Source of the DNA: Deltaproteobacteria bacterium
Lineage (GTDB): Bacteria; JAUYMQ01
DNA: 6,953 nt
Assembly (NCBI GenBank): GCA_030698575.1
Contig: JAUYMQ010000067.1
Span: 1-6,953 of the forward strand
Direction: 5' to 3'
The notes under the pieces are model-generated. The model did no database searches and was not told the origin of the DNA. It saw only the letters and a list, made by a program, of their open reading frames with translations. Both the position numbers and the translations under genes were made by a program. Each line of letters opens with the position of its first letter. Position 1 is the stretch's first letter. This document shows positions 1 to 5,945 of this stretch, piece after piece.

Positions 1-2
1 AC

Positions 3-500
3 CAGCAGGCGCGGGACGGCTTCTCTTACGATACCGACAATTACGACGCGCCGGGCCCGAAACTGCCGTCCATGCGCTCGCCGGTTGCGGGAACCGTGCC
101 GATCGACGGCGGAGATTTCCCCGTCACGCTGCTCGACGCCGACATGTTCATCCGAAATCCGCGGCCGGGGGATCCCGCCTCGATCGAGCGTGGCAAGGTG
201 AATTTCACGACCTTCTGTGTCCCCTGCCACGGGGCGGATGGGCTGGGCAAGGGGCTCGTGGGGCAGAAGTTCCCGATCGTGCTGAGCCTGGTCACCGATC
301 AGGCGAAGGGATACAGCGATCAGTACCTCTTCGCGATGGTGCGAAACGGCCGGGGGCTCATGCCCTCCTACGGCGACCGCGTGATCATCGATGAGCGCTG
401 GGACATCGTGAATTACCTGAGAGATCTGCAGAGAGCCCCGAACCGCGACACCCCGGCGGCGCCGCCCCCGGTCCCCGCGGCGCAGGCCGCCGCTCCCTGA
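3..500 (+). CDS. actE: Alternative complex III monohaem cytochrome c subunit ActE (3' part; 5' end outside window)
   Basis: This is the C-terminal 165 residues of a class I cytochrome c. The frame is open to the window edge, so the true start lies upstream. The visible part begins with a linker containing RSPVAGTV, a segment typical of ActE before the haem domain. The haem-binding motif CVPCH (Cys72, Cys75, His76 counted from base 3) is followed by GLMPSYG, whose Met120 is the likely sixth iron ligand. The fold ends with a YLRDLQ helix, and an Ala/Pro-rich tail closes the protein. In the family, ActE is membrane-attached through its N terminus and faces the periplasm, passing electrons from the quinol-oxidising complex to an acceptor. 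The identification rests on this motif layout and on actF directly downstream. An unrelated membrane-bound cytochrome c is the less likely alternative. Confidence 0.88.
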   Translation, partial: QQARDGFSYDTDNYDAPGPKLPSMRSPVAGTVPIDGGDFPVTLLDADMFIRNPRPGDPASIERGKVNFTTFCVPCHGADGLGKGLVGQKFPIVLSLVTDQAKGYSDQYLFAMVRNGRGLMPSYGDRVIIDERWDIVNYLRDLQRAPNRDTPAAPPPVPAAQAAAP

Positions 501-581
501 GTCTGGCGGGCCCCCGGGCGCGCGGGGCGATGGAATCACCCAGCCGTGGGCACGGCGGATCGATCCAAGGGAAGAGAGACA
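501..581 (+). other. Structured actE-actF intercistronic spacer
   Basis: The 81-bp gap holds three dyads: a GC-rich stem GCCCC (510-514) with GGGGC (524-528), a tight hairpin GCCGT (543-547) with ACGGC (552-556) and a 4-nt loop, and the palindrome GGATCGATCC (557-566). No T-tract follows any of them, so termination is unlikely. They could protect mRNA ends or adjust the actE:actF ratio, which is inference. A purine-rich ribosome-binding stretch (567-578, AAGGGAAGAGAG) follows and serves actF. Confidence 0.5.
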
Positions 582-1862
582 ATGTCAGAGCAGAACATCC
601 GGCTTGATCTTTTCGATCGGATCGACAAGCCCGTCAACAAGGGCTTCGTCGCGATCCTCGCGCTGCTTGCGCTTGCGGGCGCGGCGGCCTTCGTCTCGAT
701 GATCTCCGGAGAGGATCCGTCGCGAGGCTGGATCATCTTCCACGTCAACTTCCTGGTGTTCACCGGCATCTCGCTGGGCGCGATCATCTTCACTGCGGCG
801 GCCTTTCTCTCCAAGGCCGGCTGGCACGGTCCGCTTCGACGCTTTGCCGAGGGTTTCGTCTTTTTCCTCCCGGTCTCCTACCTCTTCTACTGGATCATCG
901 TTCTTTTCGGGAAGGACTACATCTTCCCCTGGATCGGCTCGCACGATCCGCTCGTCGAGGCCAAGCGCGGCTACCTGAACATGCCCTTCCTGACCTTCCG
1001 GGGCGGCTTCGGGCTGCTGGTGCTCTACGTGACCTCCTGGGCATTTGTCCGGACTTCGCTGCGGCCCGATCTGAGGAAGATCAAGGATCGCCTCACCGGC
1101 TTCCGCAAGAGCATGGCCGAGCGCATCTCGGCGGGATGGCGCGGCGACGAGGCGGAGGCAACGGCCCTTCACCGCACGCGCTCGCGGCTCGCGCCCTCGC
1201 TGGTGCTCATCTACGTCGTGGTCGTCACCATCCTCTCCATTGATCTGGTGATGTCGCTGGCCCCGACCTGGTTCAGCACGCTTTTCGGCGCATACTTCTT
1301 CATGGGCGCCTTCCTCTCGGGCTTGGCGGCGACGGCAATCGCAACCGTGCTCCTGACCCGGCGCTACGGCCTCGACGACGTGGTGACGAAATCGCAGTAC
1401 CACGATCTCGGAAAGCTCATGTTCGGCTTTTCGGTTTTCTGGGCCTACCTCTTCTGGTCGCAATTCCTGGTGGTCTGGTACGGCAACCTGCCGCTCGAGA
1501 CGCAGTTCATCGTCGTCCGGAAGTTCCCTATCTGGCAGAACCTTTCGATCGCCGTGTTCCTCTGCCTGTTCCTCATTCCGTTCTGGGGGCTCATTACCCG
1601 CTTCGCCAAGATGACGCCGGCGACGCACATGCTCTTTGCCGTGGTGATCAGCTTCGGCTTCTTCATCGAGCGCTTCGACCTCGTCGTGCCCTCGCTCAAC
1701 CCGACGCCCGACGCATTTCCCTTCGGAATCGGCGAGCTGCTGGTCACGCTGGGCTATCTCTCGATCTTCCTGCTCTGCTACATCGCGTTCATGCGCACCT
1801 TCCCCATCGTGCCCATCGTGGGGCTGAAGCGTAAAGCCGAGCACGCCAGCGGAAACGCCTGA
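582..1862 (+). CDS. actF: Alternative complex III integral membrane subunit ActF (NrfD/PsrC-like, quinone-site subunit)
   Basis: The 426-residue protein is strongly hydrophobic, with about ten predicted membrane segments (roughly residues 20-41, 51-76, 92-112, 135-157, 205-226, 233-257, 277-300, 319-340, 347-367 and 384-406). The stretch from about 274 to 306 carries the ActC/ActF signature, with HDLGKLMFGF followed by WAYLFWSQ and WYGNLP. ActF is a paralogue of ActC, and both resemble NrfD-type subunits that bind quinol in the membrane; together with the haem and Fe-S subunits they form a complex that replaces the bc1 complex. The ATG at 582 is chosen because a purine-rich ribosome-binding stretch precedes it. 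A GTG at 546 is in frame but sits inside a hairpin and would add 12 unrelated residues. It is the last gene of the operon: a terminator follows and no cytochrome oxidase genes are present here. Confidence 0.9.
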   Translation: MSEQNIRLDLFDRIDKPVNKGFVAILALLALAGAAAFVSMISGEDPSRGWIIFHVNFLVFTGISLGAIIFTAAAFLSKAGWHGPLRRFAEGFVFFLPVSYLFYWIIVLFGKDYIFPWIGSHDPLVEAKRGYLNMPFLTFRGGFGLLVLYVTSWAFVRTSLRPDLRKIKDRLTGFRKSMAERISAGWRGDEAEATALHRTRSRLAPSLVLIYVVVVTILSIDLVMSLAPTWFSTLFGAYFFMGAFLSGLAATAIATVLLTRRYGLDDVVTKSQYHDLGKLMFGFSVFWAYLFWSQFLVVWYGNLPLETQFIVVRKFPIWQNLSIAVFLCLFLIPFWGLITRFAKMTPATHMLFAVVISFGFFIERFDLVVPSLNPTPDAFPFGIGELLVTLGYLSIFLLCYIAFMRTFPIVPIVGLKRKAEHASGNA

Positions 1863-1893
1863 GCCCGGCGACCCCCATTGTGCTTCGAACGAA

Positions 1894-1928
1894 TCCGTCC
1901 CCTGCCTGCGCGGGGGACGGAGCTTTTT
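1894..1928 (+). terminator. Rho-independent terminator of the act operon
   Basis: A perfect 9-bp stem (1894-1902 paired with 1913-1921, core CCGTCCCC/GGGGACGG) has a 10-nt loop and is followed two bases later by TTTTT (1924-1928). It lies 31 bases after the actF stop. Stem strength, loop size and T-run all fit an intrinsic terminator on the + strand. The T-run is short, so some read-through into the next gene is possible. Confidence 0.8.
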
Positions 1929-1998
1929 GGGGACGTTCACCATTTTCACCGTCTCCCCACGACCGGGGCGCTGGTCCCGAAAATGGTGAACGTCCCCA
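1928..1998. repeat. 71-bp element with perfect 20-bp inverted repeats (REP/MITE-like)
   Basis: Arms at 1928-1947 and 1979-1998 are exact reverse complements, with core GGGGACGTTCACC on the left and GGTGAACGTCCCC on the right. The 31-bp centre contains smaller dyads (GACC 1961-1964 with GGTC 1973-1976; alternatively CCCC 1955-1958 with GGGG 1965-1968). It abuts the act terminator and ends 50 bp before the next start codon. No T-run follows the right arm, and no target duplication is evident. Its length, perfect symmetry and intergenic site fit a dispersed REP or MITE-type element, perhaps moved in trans by a Y1 transposase. I recall similar GGGGACGTTCACC palindromes scattered in other high-GC genomes, but this is unchecked. 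A regulatory stem-loop or operator is the alternative. Confidence 0.75.
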
Positions 1999-2034
1999 TT
2001 ATCCGGTATCCTCGGTGGAAGGGCGCCAAACGAG

Positions 2035-2039
2035 AGGAG
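2035..2039 (+). promoter_or_regulatory. Shine-Dalgarno AGGAG that fixes the GTG start at 2048
   Basis: AGGAG within GAGAGGAG lies 8 bases before GTG 2048. The competing in-frame GTG codons in the tandem repeat (2072 onward) and the ATG pair at 2129 and 2132 lack any comparable site. This decides the start of the TPR gene and keeps a positively charged N terminus on the signal peptide. Confidence 0.75.
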
Positions 2040-2047
2040 CGCACAAG

Positions 2048-2980
2048 GTGCGAGGCCGGCTGAGCGGGCAGGTGCTGTGTGCCCGGGTGCTATGCGCCCG
2101 GGTGCTGTGCGCCCAAGTGTTATGCGCAATGATGTGCACTCTTCTTGCCGCGCCGCCGGCGGGGGCCGCGCCGGCCGCGCCGGAAGGGTGGCGCGTTGCG
2201 AAGGCCGTCCCGGAGCAGCTCCCGACGGCCGACGCGCCGACGATCGAGGAGCTCACGCAACGGGCGGACCGATTCGCCGCGGAAGGGAAGTACGCCGAAG
2301 CGGAGGCCTACTACCGTCAGGCGCTCACGCGCATGGAGGGATCGGTCGGCGGAACCCATCCGAACGTCGCCGGTCTGATCCACAATGTGGGCGTGGCTTG
2401 CCAGAATCAGGCCAAGAATCGCGAAGCGGAGGCGCTCTACCGGCGAGTACTGGAGATTCTTGCGGCCGTCTACGGGGGTGATCACCCTTCGATGTCGCCA
2501 ACGCTCACCAACCTCGGCACCCTTTACCTTTCTGAAGCGCGATACCCGGAGGCCGAGCCGCTCCTCAATCGGGCCGTTGCGATCACGGAGAAGGCGAAGG
2601 GGAAGGATCATCCCGATGTGGCTGATCCGCTGACCGCGCTGGCCGACCTGTACCGCGAGCGAGCCGAGTACGATCGCGCCGCGAAGCTCTATGAACGGGC
2701 GCTGAAGCTCATCGAAAAAGGGCGCGGCAAGGATCACCTGGATCTGGTTGTCGTGCTCAACAGCTACTCGATGAACGAGTACGAGCTGGGCAACTATGGC
2801 AGCGCCGAAGAGAAACTCGAGCGCTCGCTCGCGCTCGCTGAAAAGATCCATGGCCCCGGCCATCCCCGCGTGACAATGATCGTGACCAATCTGATGGCCC
2901 TTTACGAGAAGCAGGGAAAGGACGAGGAGGCCCGGGCGCTGGCCAGGAAATACACCGGGGCCGGCGTCGGCGCGCCTTGA
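2048..2980 (+). CDS. Exported tetratricopeptide-repeat protein (kinesin-light-chain-type TPRs)
   Basis: The 310-residue product begins at GTG 2048. Residues 1-41 look like a Sec signal peptide: arginines at 2 and 4, a hydrophobic stretch, and an Ala-rich end (PPAGAA) that suits signal peptidase I cleavage near residue 41. About six TPR units follow with a 42-residue period (near 66-99, 108-141, 150-183, 192-225, 234-267 and 276-302). The linkers carry the GxDHP-like motif of kinesin-light-chain repeats (GGTHP, GGDHP, GKDHP, GKDHL, GPGHP), and helices show the A/Y pattern, as in YAEAEAYYRQAL. Such arrays bind proteins or peptides and have no catalytic role; the partner is unknown. The product is probably periplasmic or surface-exposed. 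The gene for a membrane protease starts 22 bp downstream, so the two are probably co-transcribed. No clear promoter is seen ahead of it. Confidence 0.85.
   Translation: MRGRLSGQVLCARVLCARVLCAQVLCAMMCTLLAAPPAGAAPAAPEGWRVAKAVPEQLPTADAPTIEELTQRADRFAAEGKYAEAEAYYRQALTRMEGSVGGTHPNVAGLIHNVGVACQNQAKNREAEALYRRVLEILAAVYGGDHPSMSPTLTNLGTLYLSEARYPEAEPLLNRAVAITEKAKGKDHPDVADPLTALADLYRERAEYDRAAKLYERALKLIEKGRGKDHLDLVVVLNSYSMNEYELGNYGSAEEKLERSLALAEKIHGPGHPRVTMIVTNLMALYEKQGKDEEARALARKYTGAGVGAP
2072..2131 (+). repeat. 15-bp in-frame tandem repeat (about four copies) in the signal-peptide region
   Basis: The units start at 2072, 2087, 2102 and 2117, with consensus GTGCTRTGYGCCCRR; the last unit is degenerate after GTGTTATGCGCA. 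Each unit encodes V-L-C-A plus Arg, Gln or Met, giving cysteines at residues 11, 16, 21 and 26. Because the period is five codons, gain or loss of a unit would keep the reading frame and only change the length of the N-terminal region. Confidence 0.85.
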
Positions 2981-3002
2981 ACCCTTTCGCTGACGAGACG
3001 AT

Positions 3003-4088
3003 ATGAAGTGGTCCTTCACCATCGCGCGGATCGCGGGAATTCCCATCAAGATCCACGCCACATTCTTCCTCCTGCTGCTCTTCGTGGCGATTGTCCACGC
3101 GGGAGAGGGGGGGCAGGGGATCTTTCTCGGCCTGATCTTCATCCTGGCGCTCTTCGCCTGCGTCGTCCTTCACGAGCTCGGTCACAGCCTGGTCGCCATG
3201 CAGTACGGCATCAAGGTGCGCGACATCACACTCCTGCCCATCGGCGGCGTGGCGGCGCTCGAGAGGATGCCCGAGAATCCGCGGCATGAGTTCCTTGTCG
3301 CGGTGGCCGGGCCGCTTGTGAACCTCGCGATCGCGGCGGGGCTCTATGTGATCCTCAGCTCTTTTGGGACGCTTGTTCCCATTGGCTCCCTGAGCGTGAC
3401 GGAAGGATCCCTTTTTGAGCGCCTGATGGTTGTCAACGTATTCCTGGCCGCGTTCAACATGCTTCCCGCCTTCCCGATGGACGGCGGGCGCATGCTGCGC
3501 GCCCTCATGGCGCACCGGATGGACTACACCCGGGCGACGCAACTGGCCGCGCGCATCGGGCAGGGGATGGCGCTCTTCTTCGGGCTCGTGGGGCTGCTCT
3601 TCAACCCGTTCCTGATCTTCATCGCGCTGTTCGTCTACATCGGCGCGGAACAGGAAGCCGCGATGGTCACCATGCGCGCGGCCTTCCGTGGCGGGCCGGT
3701 GAGAGACGCCATGATCCGTGATTTTCGCAGCCTGCACTTCCATGATCCGCTGACTTTCGCGGTGCAGTATCTGCTCGAGGGAAGCCAGCAGGACTTTCCC
3801 GTGCTCGACGACTCCGAGAATGTCATGGGGGTGCTCACGCGGGCCGATCTGCTCGCGGGATTGAGTCGCGGGAACGATCGGGCGCCCGTGGGAGCGCTCG
3901 TGCGCGCCGACGTCGGCACCCTCTCGCCGGGCGACACCCTCGACGACAGCTTTGCCCGGCTCCAGCGCGCCGGCACCACGGCGCTGCCGGTCGTCGACAA
4001 AGGCCGCCTCGTGGGCTTGCTCACACTCGAGAACATCAGCGAGTATGTGATGATCCACAACGCGCGCCTGCGCAGCCGGCGCGATTGA
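3003..4088 (+). CDS. Site-2 protease family (M50) intramembrane zinc metalloprotease with two CBS domains (Rip3-like)
   Basis: The 361-residue protein has a membrane-embedded catalytic half and a cytosolic tail. The zinc motif HELGH (His57, Glu58, His61) lies in a hydrophobic helix, and the second conserved motif, FNMLPAFPMDGG, supplies the third zinc ligand Asp160. Other hydrophobic segments lie near 17-31, 38-56, 98-120, 140-158 and 186-213. Two CBS domains follow (about 234-287 and 296-350), each with the usual pattern of a conserved start, FPVLD or LPVVD, and G-V/L-L-T. The family cuts transmembrane segments of substrates such as anti-sigma factors or membrane-bound regulators, and CBS pairs often sense adenine nucleotides. 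The substrate here is unknown. The ATG at 3003 follows the TPR gene by 22 bp with only a weak purine-rich site (GACGAGA), so translation may depend on the upstream gene. Length and domain order match the SpoIVFB/Rip3 group; no PDZ domain is seen. Confidence 0.92.
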   Translation: MKWSFTIARIAGIPIKIHATFFLLLLFVAIVHAGEGGQGIFLGLIFILALFACVVLHELGHSLVAMQYGIKVRDITLLPIGGVAALERMPENPRHEFLVAVAGPLVNLAIAAGLYVILSSFGTLVPIGSLSVTEGSLFERLMVVNVFLAAFNMLPAFPMDGGRMLRALMAHRMDYTRATQLAARIGQGMALFFGLVGLLFNPFLIFIALFVYIGAEQEAAMVTMRAAFRGGPVRDAMIRDFRSLHFHDPLTFAVQYLLEGSQQDFPVLDDSENVMGVLTRADLLAGLSRGNDRAPVGALVRADVGTLSPGDTLDDSFARLQRAGTTALPVVDKGRLVGLLTLENISEYVMIHNARLRSRRD

Positions 4089-4161
4089 GCACCGGGGCGG
4101 GGCGCGATCGGCCGGCCGCGGTTTTGAGCCCCAACCGCTTGAAACAATGAGGGTTTTCGGG

Positions 4162-4192
4162 TTGACCGGGGTATGCTTTCGGGCTATATGAT
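4162..4192 (+). promoter_or_regulatory. Candidate sigma-70 promoter for the acyl-CoA dehydrogenase gene
   Basis: TTGACC (4162-4167) matches the -35 consensus at five of six bases. TATATG (4185-4190) follows with a 17-bp spacer, or TATGAT (4187-4192, five of six) with 19 bp. The stretch is AT-richer than its surroundings and lies 77 bp ahead of ATG 4269, so a leader of about 70 nt would result. The octamer GGTTGACC that includes the -35 box occurs again at 4236-4243, which may be chance. Confidence 0.5.
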
Positions 4193-4227
4193 GGGCCCTT
4201 TCCGGCTCCCAGACCTTCCAACCGCCG

Positions 4228-4251
4228 GCGCGCCAGGTTGACCCGGCGCGC
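4228..4251 (+). promoter_or_regulatory. Strong GC hairpin in the dehydrogenase leader, just before the ribosome-binding site
   Basis: GCGCGCC (4228-4234) pairs perfectly with GGCGCGC (4245-4251) around a 10-base loop containing GGTTGACC. The same region shows a 9-bp direct repeat, CCGGCGCGC, at 4225 and 4243. The stem ends five bases before AGGA (4257-4260), the likely ribosome-binding site, so it could affect translation or be a protein-binding site. No function is shown. Confidence 0.4.
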
Positions 4252-4268
4252 TCCCCAGGACTGAACCC

Positions 4269-5921
4269 ATGTCGACTGAACCGACCCTGGAACAAGGCAA
4301 GCAGATCGCCGCGGCGCTGCGCGCGTTCACCGACGCCGCGGTGGCCGAGGCGTCCAAGAAAACCGAAGGCGGCAAGCGCATCGATGATCACCAGGTGCAC
4401 GCCGAACGCATAGCGCAACTCGCCACCGAGCTGCGCGCGGTCGAGGAGTTCCTCGCCTACGCCGAGCGGGTCGCCGGTGAAGCGAGCGCCGATCCCCTCA
4501 TCGACAGCATGGTGATCGCCTTTGCGGGAGAGATCGCGGCCAAGAGCCTGGCCAGCGCGAGCGCGGCGCTCGACGACTACGGCATCAGCGAGGACGCGCT
4601 CGGCAAGACGCTCGGCGCGGCGGACGTCCAGAAGCTCGTGCGGGCGGCGATGCATGAGTCGCGCTTCCGCGAGATCGGCCGGAAGGTGGCGGAGCAGGGG
4701 GGTGAGAACAACATCTGGCTGGGCGACGACATCCTGAACGCCACCCGCGATTCGGTGCGAAATTTCGCCCGCAACGAGGTGGCGCCGGGCGCCGAGAAGC
4801 TCCATCGCAATGACGATCTGGTCACCGACGAGTTGATCTCGAAAATGGCCGAGCAGGGCTACTTCGGCCTTTCGATCCCCGAGGCCTGGGGCGGAAGCGA
4901 ATTCGGCAACCAGGCGATGATCATCACGACCGAGGAGCTCTCGGCGGCCTCGCTGGCGGGCGCCGGAAGCCTCATCACGCGGCCCGAAATTCTCGCCAAG
5001 GCGCTGCTTCAGGGCGGGACGGAGGACCAGAAGAAGAAGTGGCTTCCGCCCATCGCCTCCGGCGAGCTGATGGTGGCCGTCGCGGTGACGGAGCCCAATA
5101 TCGGAAGCGACGTGGCGGGCGTGGCCTGCTCGGCCGAGCGCGGCGCGCAGGACGGCGTCGACGGCTGGTTCATCACCGGGCCCAAGGCCTGGTGCACCTT
5201 CGCCGGGCGCGCCAACGTGCTGGCCCTTCTCGTGCGCACCGATCCTGATCGAAAGCTCGGCGCCAAGGGACTCTCGCTGCTGATCGTTCCGAAGGATCCC
5301 TTCACGGGCCACAGTTTCGAGATGAAGCAGCCTGGCGGCGGATCCATGGTGGGCAAGGCAGACGCCACGCCCGGCTACCGCGGCATGCACTCCTACACCC
5401 TGCAGCTCGATCGTTACTTCGTTCCCGCCGAGAATCTTGTGGGCGAGCAGGCGGGCGAGGGGAAGGGCTTTTACCTTCAGATGGCGGGCTTCGCGGCCGG
5501 ACGGTTGCAGACCGGCGGGCGCGCCTGCGGCGTCATGCAGGCGGCGCTGCAAACGACGGCCGCCTACGTGACCTCGCGCGCGCAGTTCGGGAAGCCGCTG
5601 ATCGACTACCAGCTCACTCAGTACAAGCTCGGGCGCATGGCCACGCACCTGAATGCCGCGCGGCAGATCACCTATGCCGCGGCGCGGGTCATGGACGAGA
5701 AGGGGGGCGAGGCCGCGCTGGAGCCGGCGCAGGCCAAGCTCTTCGCGAGCGACACCGCGGTCTGGACGAGCCAGGAAGGGCAGCTGCTGCACGGCGGGTG
5801 GGGCTACGCCGAGGAGTACGCGATCAGCCGGTACGTGGTCGACGCGCAGGTGCTTCCCATTTTCGAGGGCGTGAAGCCCATCCTCGAGCTCAAGGTCATC
5901 GCGCGGAACCTGCTCAGGTAG
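4269..5921 (+). CDS. Acyl-CoA dehydrogenase with N-terminal extension, (2S)-methylsuccinyl-CoA dehydrogenase-like
   Basis: The 550-residue flavoprotein has an acyl-CoA dehydrogenase core from about 150 to the end, after an extra mainly helical domain of roughly 150 residues. Visible core marks are VTEPNIGSD (273-281) at the flavin site, RAQFGKPL (437-444), the HGGWGYAEEY stretch (508-517) and IFEG with Glu533, the expected catalytic base. The extension, the total length, GSLITRPEI (233-241) and GYRGMHSY (369-376) match the pattern I recall for methylsuccinyl-CoA dehydrogenase, which makes mesaconyl-CoA in the ethylmalonyl-CoA pathway of acetate assimilation. No other gene of that pathway (such as crotonyl-CoA carboxylase/reductase) is in the window, so the substrate stays an inference; another branched or dicarboxylic acyl-CoA is possible. 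It is cytoplasmic, and electrons would go to ETF. The segment after the catalytic Glu (GVKPILEL) differs from the usual G-x-x-E-I-Q. ATG 4269 is 8 bases after AGGA. Confidence 0.9.
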   Translation: MSTEPTLEQGKQIAAALRAFTDAAVAEASKKTEGGKRIDDHQVHAERIAQLATELRAVEEFLAYAERVAGEASADPLIDSMVIAFAGEIAAKSLASASAALDDYGISEDALGKTLGAADVQKLVRAAMHESRFREIGRKVAEQGGENNIWLGDDILNATRDSVRNFARNEVAPGAEKLHRNDDLVTDELISKMAEQGYFGLSIPEAWGGSEFGNQAMIITTEELSAASLAGAGSLITRPEILAKALLQGGTEDQKKKWLPPIASGELMVAVAVTEPNIGSDVAGVACSAERGAQDGVDGWFITGPKAWCTFAGRANVLALLVRTDPDRKLGAKGLSLLIVPKDPFTGHSFEMKQPGGGSMVGKADATPGYRGMHSYTLQLDRYFVPAENLVGEQAGEGKGFYLQMAGFAAGRLQTGGRACGVMQAALQTTAAYVTSRAQFGKPLIDYQLTQYKLGRMATHLNAARQITYAAARVMDEKGGEAALEPAQAKLFASDTAVWTSQEGQLLHGGWGYAEEYAISRYVVDAQVLPIFEGVKPILELKVIARNLLR

Positions 5922-5945
5922 GGGGCCCGGGCGTCGCGAGCAGCC

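Noticed and set aside
72-500. ATG 72 as the start of the cytochrome c gene.
   Set aside because: The frame stays open to base 3, and the residues before this Met continue a linker typical of ActE; a start here would also lack the membrane anchor.
546-581. GTG 546 as the start of actF.
   Set aside because: It lies within a hairpin, has no ribosome-binding site, and adds 12 residues unlike a family N terminus; ATG 582 has a purine-rich site upstream.
1928-1998. The 20-bp inverted repeat as a second terminator.
   Set aside because: The loop is 31 bases and no T-run follows the right arm on the + strand (on the minus strand the A-run gives a T-run but no gene ends there), while a proper terminator already precedes it.
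1878-2063. A 61-codon plus-strand frame spanning the inverted-repeat element.
   Set aside because: Most of it is a translation of the palindrome and it has no ribosome-binding site; it is a typical false gene call over a repeat element.
585-2129. A 514-codon minus-strand open frame opposite actF.
   Set aside because: It mirrors the hydrophobic actF codons as a charged, repetitive product and crosses the terminator and inverted repeat; there is no sign of a real gene.
2072-2137. Cysteines in the VLCA repeats as a lipoprotein lipobox.
   Set aside because: The residues before each Cys (such as RVL and QVL) do not fit the lipobox pattern of Leu, then a small residue, then Gly or Ala, and the Ala-rich end fits signal peptidase I better.
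4118-4138. Hairpin GCGGTT/AACCGC as a terminator after the protease gene.
   Set aside because: The stem is only 6 bp, and only two T residues follow it; termination is possible but not supported.
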